From Hondaea fermentalgiana (taxonomy: Eukaryota > Sar > Bigyra > Thraustochytrida > Thraustochytriidae), in assembly GCA_014084085.1 (NCBI GenBank), contig NPFB01000052.1, positions 62,552 through 126,551 on the forward strand: a stretch of DNA of 64,000 nucleotides, in the 5' to 3' direction. The position numbers and the translations under genes are program-made. Shown one piece after another: positions 9,384 through 19,900 of the stretch (the stretch's first letter is position 1; each line of letters begins with the position of its first letter). Below the pieces are notes generated by a model, which saw only the letters and a program-made list of their open reading frames with translations, was not told the origin of the DNA and searched no databases.

Positions 9384-10098
9384 CGTCTCAACAGGTGGCG
9401 ACAGCTGCTGAGTCAGCAGCTGCTGAAGCGAGCGGCGACGGCAGCTTCAAAAGCAGAGGCAAAGGCAGAGGCAGACGCACTGCCTTGGTCGCCGCCCGGA
9501 CCTTGCGTTCTGCCGAAGGGTTTGCTTGCCTGAGACCAACAACAAGTATGACTTTATGTCGAGAAAGGCCAGACGCCGCGCAAAGTGGGGGCGGGTGGTT
9601 ACAGGCGCTCTTTTGCACTCTTCCCGCGAGCAGTGAATGCGTGTGCTACGGTTGTATGTTCATGCATAATCGAAGTTGATACAGCGAGCCCAGACACCCC
9701 GAGAGCGGGCCTCCACTTGCCAGAGAGAGAGAAATGAGGGTTCCGAAAGAAAATAGCCGTTAGGCGGTTATTCTTGAAAATGGGTTGCGCAAGCGATTTA
9801 TAAGGTAGGGACTAGCTAAGGCTGTGATGACGAGCAACAAGATTGGCTTGCATGTGATTGATTGTCTGTTGTCATTGTTGTTGGTGGTTAGTTAGGCCTA
9901 GTGGTGCGTGCGTGCGTAATGGTGGGTGGGTGGGTGGGTGGGATGGGGCCGGCAGTGGTCGATCGCGGGGATAGGCAGTTTGTGGGCTGAGCTGACTGTG
10001 AGTTGAGATGGAAAGCCCTGTCCGTGGTTGGGCGGGCACCGCGAGCGGGGACGTGAGTGGATGCGGAGCGAAAGTGACGTAGCGTGACATGGCATCCA
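9384..10098. other. Intergenic, promoter side of the Tudor-array gene; contains a G-run block
   Basis: No gene is supported. The 150 bp next to the Tudor-array start is CAG/CTG-rich. Around 9760-9900 the composition becomes AT-richer. A run of six G-tracts (GGTGGGTGGGTGGGTGGG and on) lies at 9921-9948 on the plus strand, between the 3' end of the ubiquitin-like gene and this promoter. Confidence 0.7.
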
Positions 10099-10752
10099 CT
10101 AATGAGTAGCAGCACCACCACGGAGCTGGAGCACCATATGAATGACGGCGCCGGCACTGACGTTGTAGTCACCGAGCTGCTTGTCGTCAGCAAGCTGCTT
10201 GCCTGAGAAAATGAGGCGGATCTGGTCGACTTGAATACCTTCCTTTTCTTGAAGCGCGTGCTTGACGTCAATCACCTTGACATCGGTCTCAAAGTTGTAT
10301 GGTGTCTTGCGACCGGTCAGCGTCTTGATCCAGATCTGCATGCCACCAAGCGCGCGCGGGGCCAGAACGAGCGTTGACCCGTCTTCGACGCCCTGCGCGC
10401 TCAGAGACGAACCTGCCTCGAGCACTCCGCGTCCACACGACAGCCGGAGGCTTGACACGGCATCGGCAGGGAGACCAGCCTGGTTCGAGAGCGCCTCAAA
10501 AATCGTCTCCTGCGTGGCCTCTGGGCTGGTCTTCACCTCCAGACCCTGCGTCCCAGCAAAAGAGAGCAGAAAAAAGATGACGACACGTTTTCGTAAGTGA
10601 TCGTTTTCGATTTTCGCAGCGTGGCAAGTCGTTAGTTATCCTGTCATCTCGGTTTGGAGCCCTCGACTGCGCGCGTTCTCCAAGGATTCCTTTCCCGAGC
10701 AAGTCTTGCGTCCACGTACCTTTGCGTCTCCGAATCGAACAAAGACGCGCAT
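10099..10752 (-). CDS. Two-unit ubiquitin-like polyprotein (Ubl plus NEDD8/ubiquitin-like), 2 exons
   Basis: Coding join 10752-10720 and 10545-10099 (159 aa). A 174-nt intron (GTACGT to CAG) separates the first 11 codons; splicing supplies the missing first beta strand (MRVFVRFGDAK) of unit 1. Unit 1 (1-79) is a divergent ubiquitin fold ending ALGG. Unit 2 (80-155) is 76 residues and clearly ubiquitin/NEDD8-like: MQIWIKTLTG, DQIRLIFSGKQLADDKQL, ending LRGG, followed by a four-residue tail AATH. In unit 2 the hydrophobic patch positions L8, I44, H68 and V70 are kept and K48 is present, but K63 is Ala and position 72 is Gln rather than the Arg of ubiquitin. Residue 72 is where E1 enzymes tell ubiquitin from NEDD8. 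Both units end in GG at a cleavable junction, so a protease could release two conjugatable modifiers. Confidence 0.85.
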
Positions 10753-10843
10753 GCTTGTGTGGCGAGTCTACTGCTGCTGCCGCCGCCGCTGCTGCGCGAG
10801 TGCCCCTTTCCCTGCTCCTCGTCTGCGCGCGCGCACCCGAAAG

Positions 10844-10850
10844 ATATATA
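10844..10850 (-). promoter_or_regulatory. TATA-like element of the ubiquitin-like gene
   Basis: TATATAT on the minus strand about 92 bp upstream of the ATG at 10752, inside otherwise very GC-rich DNA. The spacing would leave a leader of roughly 60 nt. The element is nearly palindromic, so it could also serve the plus strand. Confidence 0.45.
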
Positions 10851-10990
10851 CCGAGCTCGAGCTCGCGAGCCCGATCGATCGATTGTTCGCTCACGATCTG
10901 TCTCGCTCGCGGCCGGCGCTCCGGAAGAGGTCGTGGGCGCAAGAGCGTGCTCGCGCGCGGGCTCGGGGCTGCTGCGGCGGGCGGGGCGCG

Positions 10991-11035
10991 TTGCCTTGCC
11001 TTGCCTTGCCGTGCCGTGCCGTGCCTTGCCTTGCC
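10991..11035. repeat. TTGCC/GTGCC pentanucleotide repeat
   Basis: Nine consecutive five-base units alternating TTGCC and GTGCC blocks, in the divergent spacer between the ubiquitin-like gene and the ZMYND12-like gene. Confidence 0.9.
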
Positions 11036-11083
11036 GGGCTCGTTGGTCGTCTGTCGCGCCCGGGCCGGCAAAAAGAAGAATAG

Positions 11084-11335
11084 AAAGGAAAGGAAAGAAG
11101 AATAGAAAGGAAAGGAAAGGAAAGGAAAGGAAAGGAAAGGAAAGGAAAGGAAAGGAANNNNNNNNNNNNNNNNNNNNNNNNNNNNNNNNNNNNNNNNNNN
11201 NNNNNNNNNNNNNNNNNNNNNNNNNNNNNNNNNNNNNNNNNNNNNNNNNNNNNNNNNAAAGGAAAGGAAAGGAAAGGAAAGGAAAGGAAAGGAAAGGAAA
11301 GGAAAGGAAAAGAAAAGAAAAGAAAAGAAAAGAAA
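11084..11335. repeat. GGAAA pentamer microsatellite spanning a 100-N assembly gap
   Basis: Uninterrupted GGAAA units run into the gap (N from 11158 to 11257) and resume in the same register, then drift to AAAAG units. The gap is clearly an unresolved part of this satellite. True length is unknown, because 100 N is a placeholder. From 11336 to 11954 the spacer is pyrimidine-rich with TTGCT/GCTTG runs and is the likely promoter and leader of the next gene. Confidence 0.9.
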
Positions 11336-11954
11336 GTAGGAGGCTCACTCGCCCTCCGGCCCCACTGGGCGCTTCCCCCAGGGGACGGCCCGCGCAAGAA
11401 CGGGTTTCGCAGTCTGGGTCGACGGAGAACCTGACCAACGGATCTCTTTTTTGGTCTGTCTTTTTTGGGGGAGGGGGCGGGGGGCGTCCTTTGCTTGTCT
11501 CGAGCAAGGAAGGTATCGAGCGATACTTGGCGAGCCATGGACTGAGCGACCGGCTGCATTGGCTGCGTTTATGTTGGCTCGCACGTGCTTTTTTTGCTTG
11601 CTTTGTCCTTTTGTTTGACGGGAGCTTTGCTTTGCTTGGCAAGTTGGCCTGGCCTGCCTGCCTCTTGGCCTCCTTCTTGCTCGATAGGCGACACACCGGG
11701 TCTGAGTGCGAGGCCCTCGATCCGATTGATCAGACACGCTGACGCATCCTGCATCGATCGGAAGCCTCGGTGCCTCTCGATCGGTGCAGCGTCCGCTTCA
11801 TTGATCGCTTGCTTGCTTGATTTCATTTCATTTCATCTGATTTGTTTGATTGCTTCATCGTGCGGTCGTTTGCGATCGAAGCGAACCAACAAAGAGCTTT
11901 CTCGGCATTGTTGTCGTGCTTGGTTGGAGACACAGGCCAAGTTCACCACTCACC

Positions 11955-13073
11955 ATGGGCGAGATGAAGGAGGGCAAGCAGCCCGAGCTGTACCCGACGT
12001 GGGAGCAGCAAAGCAAGGTGCAGGGGTACCGCATCGAGACCCTGAATGCGCTTTCCGCGCCCAAGGGCGTCAGGTATGTATGCGAGCTCACTGGGGTGGC
12101 AGCAGGCGTGAAAATGATTACTCCTTTCACTTCGCTCTACTATGGCAGCAAGGAAGACGCCATTCTCTCTTGGGAAGGCATCATGCACAAGCTCTTGCCA
12201 CTGGTGAGCCAATTGCGTGCCAAACCTGTCATCATCGGTTCTGAGGAGGAGCGACAGAAGCGCGAGTACTCGATTCTCATGAGCAAGCGTGCTCTTGTGG
12301 ATCTCACTCAGCGTATCGCGCAACGCTTTCTCATCAAGGGCGAGTACGAGCTGAGCATTCCGGGTGCCATGCAGTGTCTCTCCTTTTCCAAAGAGGTCTA
12401 TGGTGACGATACCATTGATCTCGTCCCAGCGTATCTGCTTCTTGCACAGTGCCATCTCGGCATGCGAAACTTTCGCCCGGTGCAGGAATTTCTTGGACTT
12501 GCCAATTGGAGTGTTCTCAAGACGCCCGACTGTCCGAACGAAATCAAAGCACAGCTCGAACGAACATTCGGTAAATTATGTGCTGCTGAGGGCAAGCATG
12601 CCGAAGCTGCCGAGCACCTAGCCAAGGACATTTACTGGACGAGCCTCGCGTCTGGACCGGAGCACGTCAAAGTCTCGGTTGGGTATTTCAACCTTGCGTG
12701 CGTCTTTGACGCACAGCATCGTGTGGAAGCCGCGCTGGCGCTCTATGACAAGGTTGTTGATATTTGGTACAAGTATCTCTCGGCGGTACGCATGTCCGGC
12801 GACGATACGGATCCGCTTTCCGAAGCGCAATGCGAGGAAGCAATGCAGATGCTTTTAAAGATTCTCGACGTACGAAGACAATTTCTCGGCGACAATCACA
12901 TTGCAACAGGCGAGGCTCACTTCACTCTTGGGCTTCTCAGGCTCCTCATGGAGCGCGAGCTTGATGTGGCAAAGCAAAGTATCGCAACTGCACATAGTCT
13001 CTACGTCTCGCATCTTGGGCCCGATCATCCATCGACAGTTGATGTCAAAGATTTGCTCGGGGCACTCGCGTGA
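11955..13073 (+). CDS. ZMYND12-like TPR protein (axonemal family)
   Basis: The 372-residue product matches the layout of ZMYND12, a TPR protein that partners TTC29 in sperm and protist flagella. Recognisable blocks are the SEEERQKRE stretch, PGAMQCLSFSKEVYG, DLVPAYLLLAQCHLG, NWSVLKTPDCPNEIKAQL, and the repeat helices up to LGPDHPSTVDVKDLLG. About five TPR-like helical pairs fill residues 105-370. The N-terminal MYND region (about 40-75) is degenerate: only the first cysteine of the usual zinc set is left and the YYC motif reads YYG. The stretch 12074-12148 has GT...AG ends and is 75 nt long and in frame, so it might instead be an intron. The start is an ATG in a CACCATGG context. An axonemal role is inferred from family. 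Confidence 0.85.
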   Translation: MGEMKEGKQPELYPTWEQQSKVQGYRIETLNALSAPKGVRYVCELTGVAAGVKMITPFTSLYYGSKEDAILSWEGIMHKLLPLVSQLRAKPVIIGSEEERQKREYSILMSKRALVDLTQRIAQRFLIKGEYELSIPGAMQCLSFSKEVYGDDTIDLVPAYLLLAQCHLGMRNFRPVQEFLGLANWSVLKTPDCPNEIKAQLERTFGKLCAAEGKHAEAAEHLAKDIYWTSLASGPEHVKVSVGYFNLACVFDAQHRVEAALALYDKVVDIWYKYLSAVRMSGDDTDPLSEAQCEEAMQMLLKILDVRRQFLGDNHIATGEAHFTLGLLRLLMERELDVAKQSIATAHSLYVSHLGPDHPSTVDVKDLLGALA

Positions 13074-13634
13074 GTCCCATCTTTTTTTTTCTTTGATGAA
13101 AATACTCACTCATCATGCATGAATCTGAAGCAAAAATAAAATTTTAAACACAAACAAATCAGAATCTCACTTTTTGCCGTTCAACATCAGCCAGAGAGAA
13201 AGAAACAGTTGCTCCCTTCCAAATCTGCTCACTCAAACATGTCATCACTTGTATGTCGGGTTCTTTCCTCGATCCAAACAACGAGAAGAGGGTTCATCTA
13301 CATTGGTCTCGTACTCATAGCGGATGAGCCGTCGCTAAGACAGCCGTAAAAACAGCAATATGTTTGGACGGAAAGCACGATCATGCGGTAGTGATCTCTC
13401 ATTGCAGTAGCATAGGAAAGAAAAAGTGAAAGCGCCATGATCATGGGGTTTCTGCTTTTCCTTTGCATGAAACCGCTAACGCACTTTGTACAAACATGTA
13501 CATGTACATAAAAACCAACTTGGAAAGACAATCTATATCCATGTGTCCGCATCGCTAATTCTTGGAGACACGCTCGGTATAGAAACAACTTCCAGGGCCT
13601 TGCCTATTCTACATAAATGTCTGTATCGCTCCTC
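13074..13634. other. Convergent spacer, no gene seen
   Basis: AT-richer sequence between two gene ends. It contains short poly-T and poly-A runs and an ACATGTACATGTACAT alternation near 13494. No frame here looks coding on either strand. Confidence 0.6.
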
Positions 13635-14735
13635 TCATCGTAGCGTATGAGAATCTTGGACACCACCTTCGCCAACGCCGCCACTTACAACATGTTCATT
13701 ATCAACAGCAGCAGAGGCGGCGGCGGCGGCGGTTCCAACGTGATCGTCGTCATTGCCCGCCCCTGCAACTTCCACATCGACATCTTCATAATCATCCATG
13801 TCGCTACCAAACTCGCTGCTTTCCTCGGAGACAAAGTCGAAATAATCGTGCATCATGTCGTTACAAGTGCCCATCTGCGTGGCGACAGTGTGGCTCACTT
13901 GGTCCAAGGGCAGACGCACGTGTGCTTCTCCTCGACTTTCTGCACCAGGCCAGCCAGAGGTTTCTCCAAGCGCCACCGCGAAGACACGGAAGCGATGCTT
14001 TCGATTCGCGAGCGAGTCTTCAATGCCGAAATGTGGAAAGACGGTCGAATCGCGAATTCCGAGACTCGTAAAGACAAGACCCTGGCGCGATTGCTGCCGT
14101 AAAGTATCCAGGGCAGACTCTTTGAGGAACTCACGAGCTGCAGCGCACTGCAGCTGGCAGCCAGTCTCCAGGTACTCGAGCCGAGTGCGTTTCATGTTTG
14201 GGTTCCGTGCGAGCAACCTCCCTGCGGCACGAGCCCCCTGGTTGCCAATCATGACAGAGTCTGGGATGGATAGCTCTCGAAGCGTCCCGTGCGTTTGCGC
14301 GGCATCAAAGAGTGCGGCCGCATCGTCGGGCTGCACAACACTAAGCTGGAGGAATAGTTTGACAAGCGGGCCGCTGGGATTCTGGCGGATCCAGTCGACC
14401 ACAATGCGCGCCTGATCGCTCGTGTCGAGCTCCATGGTTAGTGACTGCACCGTCTGCGTTAAAAGCGTCGGCAAGACTTCGCACGGGAGTCGCGTGGAAA
14501 TCATCAGGTCGCGCGCACGCTGCTTTTCCAGCACCTTGACGACCTCGTCGAGCTCCTCAGCGGTCAGGTCCACGCCCCAGACGTTCAGCAGCTGCACGGG
14601 CCCCTTCTCGCCGCTCCAGCGCTCGCAGAGCTCCGCCAGCGCCTGCTGTCTGCACGGGTCTGCCGGGTCGCTGGCCAGGCGCAGCTCGCGCACCAGCGCC
14701 TCGAGCGGCCTGCCGCCGCTCGGGCATGCGAACAT
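13635..14735 (-). CDS. Hypothetical protein, possibly LRR-like, acidic C-terminus
   Basis: I do not recognise this 366-residue protein. Residues 1-215 are helical, with short LxxLxL-like stretches (VQLLNVWGVDLTAEEL, TLRELSIPDS, ARAAGRLLARNPNM) suggesting a few degenerate leucine-rich repeats of the RNI type. The last 75 residues are Asp/Glu-rich, then an alanine run and glycine-rich end. The start is the first true ATG of a frame that stays open further upstream only through GC-rich DNA. It reads in the same direction as the WBP2-like gene, 638 bp downstream of it. Composition and length favour a real gene; function is unknown. Confidence 0.65.
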   Translation of the reverse strand: MFACPSGGRPLEALVRELRLASDPADPCRQQALAELCERWSGEKGPVQLLNVWGVDLTAEELDEVVKVLEKQRARDLMISTRLPCEVLPTLLTQTVQSLTMELDTSDQARIVVDWIRQNPSGPLVKLFLQLSVVQPDDAAALFDAAQTHGTLRELSIPDSVMIGNQGARAAGRLLARNPNMKRTRLEYLETGCQLQCAAAREFLKESALDTLRQQSRQGLVFTSLGIRDSTVFPHFGIEDSLANRKHRFRVFAVALGETSGWPGAESRGEAHVRLPLDQVSHTVATQMGTCNDMMHDYFDFVSEESSEFGSDMDDYEDVDVEVAGAGNDDDHVGTAAAAASAAVDNEHVVSGGVGEGGVQDSHTLR

Positions 14736-15373
14736 CCTCCCTGCGCGGCTGGGACCGGCCGCTCGCCCGTCTGCCTCGCGCCGTGCCTGTCTGCCCGCCC
14801 GCCTGCGGCCGCGCCGGGCGCCGCTCTCGCCCGCGTCGTCGCGCGCGCCGGAGATGGAGACCTGCCAGTGCTCGGGATTTCCTTGGGCCGGCCAGGCCAG
14901 GCCCACGGGTCAAACATTTTATCTTGCCTCGCCGTCGCCACGGTCGGTCGGTCTGGCGGCCGCGCTGCCGCAGGAATCAAAGTCCGTGTCAGCTTTCTTG
15001 GGGCGACTCCGACGAAGACGCCACAGCCAGCCTCGAAAGATTGCCGGACCGCGTCGCGTCGCGTCGAGTCGAGTCGAGTCAAGTCGAGTCGCGTCGCGTC
15101 GAGTCTGGAGGAAGGGCGAGAATTCTCTTCCAGCGGCAGCACAGAGATCCCTCGCTTGCAAGCGCGGTGCAGGGCCGATTCGAGCGGAGAAACGGAGAAA
15201 GAGAACATCTTGCAGGATCGATTTACTGTTAGCAGGGGGAAACGCGGATAGGCTTGGCCTTTGGGGGCCATAATGCCGGCCGTAAAAAACGCGAGACACA
15301 CGCTGACGCCGCGCAGATGTGGAAAAAAGGAAAAGTAGTTGTCAAGCGAAAAAAGAAGCAGCAGGCGCGGCAA
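14736..15373. other. Spacer with GTCGA/GTCGC pentamers (15051-15105)
   Basis: GC-rich promoter-side DNA of the hypothetical gene. It holds eleven five-base units of the GTCGA/GTCGC type at 15051-15105. No additional gene is supported on either strand; the long frames that cross it are low-complexity. Confidence 0.6.
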
Positions 15374-16096
15374 TCACAAGTTGGTGGGCCCATTCGCTCC
15401 GCCGTTGTTACGACGGCGCGCTCCCTTGTCGTCCCCAGCAGCGTCTGGGTGATCGTCCTCGGCGTCAACTTCGTCCGCAGATACCTCAGTGGCTACGGGA
15501 ATATCAGGCTGCGTCAGGTAGACCACTGAAGGATCGCTCGGGTCAGCGACGGCCATGCTGGCAAAGCGACCGGCTTGAATAGCCTCGGCGATCGACTGCG
15601 CACCTCCGCGACGCGCGTCGAGCAAAGCGCGAAAGAAGAGCGGCAGCAGCGTCCCGGCTCCACCTTGCTTGAAGAAAAGCTTGAATCGCGCGTCCACGGT
15701 GAGACCCATGCCTTGCGTTGGGTGCAAGGTGCCACCAAGATTATTGGCTCCAAAAATGGGTTGGTTGAACTTTTCATCCTCAATCTTGCTCAGTGAAAAC
15801 TCAAAGGACTTGAACTCGGCACCGTGGTCCAGGGCCTTGGGGGGCGTGGCCACAAAGACGATGCGCAGTGTCGTCAAGTACAGGATCCCGCTCGATGCCT
15901 TGAGCTTGGGAAGCCCATCGCACGCGATCTCAACTGAGACGCCTTCGCGCTGGACCAAGAAGAACTCGCCGACCTTGGACATGGGCGTCCGGGCATCATA
16001 CATGGGGCTGTCTCGCCGTCATTTGTCAGTGAATATGATCAGGGCGTTCTTCTTTCTGAGATCTCGTCCTCTTGCAACGTACGGGTTAAGCACCAT
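15374..16096 (-). CDS. WBP2-like GRAM-domain protein, 2 exons
   Basis: Coding join 16096-16083 and 16007-15374 (215 aa). A 75-nt intron (GTACGT to CAG) separates the first 14 nt; splicing restores the family start, MVLNPPMYD. The GRAM/PH-like domain (about residues 15-150) shows SGILYLTTLRIVFVAT and NQPIFGANNLGG, the hallmark of WW-domain-binding protein 2. The C-terminus (165-215) is acidic and then Arg/Asn/Gly-rich. It lacks the PPxY motifs through which animal WBP2 binds WW domains, so that partner interaction is doubtful; phosphoinositide or membrane binding is inferred from the GRAM fold. It is divergent from the SAP/IQ gene, with 892 bp between their start codons. Confidence 0.85.
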
Positions 16097-16988
16097 CTTT
16101 TCCTTCTCGTTCACGCCCTCGACGCAACCTCCGTGGTCACGTCGCACACTCTCTCCGGCTCAGGGGGCGGGCTGGCTCGTAATGGCGCCGCGATGGCACC
16201 CTTTCACGCGACACCACGCCCCGGGCGGCACCGGATCGCTTGATAAGCTCCGACGTATCGTCGCCTCGCCTCGCCTCGCCTCGCCTCCTCCTCCTCCTTC
16301 TTCTTCTTCTCCTTCTTCTTCTTCTTCTTGTCGTCGTTGCCGTCTTCTTGTAGGTCTGGCTTTGCTTCTTCTCCGGCTTGCCAAAGGAGCTTCGCCGGTT
16401 AAATTAGTTTTGCCGACGTAGCAAGTGTTGATTTCCCCGTTTGACCGTCAAAGAACGTTCGTTCTCATCAGCCTCAGCCTGTGGCGAAGGAAAGACCATT
16501 CGCGTGGAGAAGACGGCGGGGCGCTCTCTGATGATCCGTCCATGACAGCAGTCGCCAGGCAGTAGCGTTATCCGAACGCAGAGGTGCGCTAAGCTCTTTC
16601 CCAGAGATGCGGACCGCAAAGGGATCTATCGCTATTGCTAAGGGTCCGTTGTGACAGCCCGCAGCTACCGTTGCAAGCAATAGGCCTAGCATAGAGTACA
16701 CACCGTTTTGCTTGTCTCGTCTCGATTCTTTCGACAATATCAGAGTCACAAGGTAAGCCGTGGCGTCGGCGTGACGCGGCGCGGCGCCGGCCCGCACGGC
16801 CCGTACGGGCCGTAGCGAAGTGCGTCGCAGCGCAGCTGAGTGCCGCGGAAAGAGCACGCGATTCTGCGCCCACTATTTTATTTAATCCAATTGGGTGGCT
16901 TGCTTGCGTACTTGCGTGCTTGCCAATAAGGCGACGCGCACCTTTGCCATTGCGTTGATTTGTCTTGCTCGCAGTGCGCGACAACAAC
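16097..16988. other. Divergent promoter region, WBP2-like / SAP-IQ genes
   Basis: Contains CGCCT pentamers (16262-16285) followed by CTTCTT trinucleotide runs. Just before the SAP/IQ start lies TTGTCTTGCTCGCAG (16961-16975), which resembles an intron 3' end, so a leader intron is possible. I see no gene. Confidence 0.55.
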
Positions 16989-19900
16989 ATGCTAGGCGAG
17001 GACGCAGACGCGGACAATGTCATCTTTGTGGAAAAGTGCGGTCCGTGGGGCAGCGTCATTGACCCGCAAACGCTAAGCCTGCGCGACCTCCGTTTACACT
17101 TGCGCGCGCGAGGTTTCCAAAACACATCAGGAAGTCGCGGTGAGCTCGTCGTTCTCTTGCGCAAAGCGCTCGACCAAGAGCAAAAATTGGCCTGGAACGA
17201 GCGGCAGCAAGGTTTATCCAAGCAACACAAACGATTACGCTCTCTGGCGGAGGAAATCGCAGAGGACGATGAGGAATTCGAGCTTGCGCACGCCAACAAA
17301 TGGAAAAAGGAGTATGAGGATAACGAAGCCTGGGACTGGCGACTCGACACGAGATCCCTCTTTTACAAGGACCGCGAGGCACGGAAACGGTACGATATGA
17401 AAGTACGAGCGCGCCAGCGCAAACAGGCCGTCTTGCGTCAATCCAAAAACTCAGTGAGCCAGCGGGAAAAAAGGAAACAAGCGCAACTTGAGCGGCAGCG
17501 AGCCGAAAACTCTCTCAAACTCCGCATTGACACGTGCTTGTACAAGGACACTGTTGACGGTGTCAACTATTACTGTGTGAATCCACGCTTTTCTGGCCCT
17601 CTCGGTGGTACACTTCGATGGTGCGCTTTTCATGCTCAAGTGTGCTCAGACTCCGAAGCCCATGCCGGTCAGGCTGTGAGTCGCATCCGGCACCCCAACG
17701 ACGCCGCCTTGTGTAATGCATGTTATAAAAAGCACAGAGGAAGGGTACCTCGTCGGCTAGAACGACATCGATGTCCAGGAACGCACGAGGTGCGTCCCGA
17801 GGTTGTGACAAAGATGGCCCAGGTCAAGGAGCTGGCACTTGCAGCCGCCGCAGACGCAAACAAGGAGGCGAACGCTGCTGTCTCGGGTGTCAAGTGCCGA
17901 TGGACGCAGATTGCACCGCATGGCGATCACCTTGTGTGTGACAATGTGACGCTCAATCGCTTCAGCAAGGCGTGCGGCTATCATACGCAGCGTTGTCAAA
18001 TGAAGCACCCGGGCGAATCAGTCAAGCTGCACGAGGCCAACGAACTTGGACTTTGTCGGTCTCACTACACAGTGATCAAGGGCAGACCCCCAGACGCCAC
18101 TCGCGCCGACTGGAATTACATTGGCGGCCTGCTGGTGCCTCCTGGTGTGCGATCCTTGCGACAAGAAAAACAGGAATTGCGTGTGCATTCGCTTCGCCCG
18201 GACGAAGACCGCCTCGAGCACTCTGAATGGGAGGGCATTGCCGAGCGTGCGCAGTCGCGTCGCAATGCCAAATTCCAGCTGCTGCCTGAGCGCGAACGAA
18301 AACGCATTCGCGCGCCAAATCCGCTTCTGCAAATGGCCAAACGTTTTCAGCCGCTTCGCGCCAGCCGCGACTTTGCCGCGCGCGTCAAGGATGATTTTGA
18401 CGAATTCACACGAAAACACAAGACAATGCAATTGGCTGTTGCTCATATGCACGAACAACGCAAAGCGCTGCGTCGCGTTCTTTTTGGTCACGAGTTTGCA
18501 ACGCGAATCCAGCGCGCTTTTCGTGGCTTTTCTCATCGAAACCGAGCAGCTTCGCTGCGACGCGCGGTGGTGACGCAAATTCGCTGGGCAGCCGCCATCA
18601 CCATCCAGAAGACAGTGCGCAGGGTCCAGGCGCGCGCGCACGTGATCAAGTTTCGGTCGGCACAGCGAAAGGCTACTGCGCTCTTGCAGCGTGTCGCACG
18701 GGGTCACATTACACGGCGCGAAATGCGACGCATGCGCGCCGCGCGAACAATCCAGCGTGTTTATCGCGGGTTTGCCACGCGATTGATCACCGTGGCTCGA
18801 AAAGTGGTGGCTGAGTTTCGTGCCATGAAAGCAGACGCGGTCTGGGCTAATTTGCTCATCGTGCGGTACTTGAAGCGATACATTGCCCGTTGGCGAGCGT
18901 ACAAAGTCCGTGAGCACGAAAAGTACGTTCACGCTTGCGCGACGCAGATCCAGCGCGCAGCGCGAGCTAAAATTTATCGCAACCGCATTCGAGACATCAA
19001 GATTGAGATTCGGAGGACAAATCGTGCGGCCAGCATCATCCAGTACCGTGTCAAGTCGTTTTTATGCTTTCGAAGGTCGCTTGTGAAGGAAGTTATTGAC
19101 GAAAGCGGTATCGTTCTGATACAGGCAGCGTGGCGCGGCTTCCGCGTCCGGATTCAAGCGAATATGGAGCGCGAAGCTGTGGAAAAGGCATGGCGTTGGC
19201 TTGGCGACGCACGTCCACGCACCTCTTACGAGCGCTACTTGCCGCGCACCAACTATGGAAACCCCGTTCTCACGAACGGGGCGACTCGTTTTTGGATGGA
19301 CCGTGATGCCGTGCGAATGCAAGATCTCTTGGCGGGCATTCGCCGCGGCCCGCCTCCGTCATTACGCCGGCGTCTCAAGCAGAGTCGTCGTTCTTCAGTG
19401 ACATCATCATCATCATCATCATCGTCGTCGTCGTCGTTAACGTCGTCGTCGCCGTCGCCGTCATCGTGTTTGTCGTCGAACCAAGAGGAGAAAGAGAGTG
19501 ATGGCGTCGACGCCAAGAAGGAAGCATTCCGCAAAGAAGAGGAAGAGGAGGATCCAAGGTCAAGGACACCGGACACCTCACCGTCATCATCACCTCGTTC
19601 CGAGAGTGGGGAAGGCCAACAAGCGCACCTGTGGAGCAAGCTTCCCTTTGTGGAATTCGATCCGGGCAAGACAGGGCGCATTCGACGGTACGAATTTGCG
19701 AAGGGACTGCGGCAGATGATGTACCAAATGCCTGATTCACAAATTGACCTCGTGGTGAAACGGTGGGCCCGCAATGACGGCTCCGTCAACTATGTCAACT
19801 TTTTGCGATACGTGCGACAGGAAACAAGCGCTTGCGAAAAGCACCGCGCGTGGGCTTGCCCAACGTGCGTTTCGTACGGGCCTTGCCTCAAGTGCGATTG

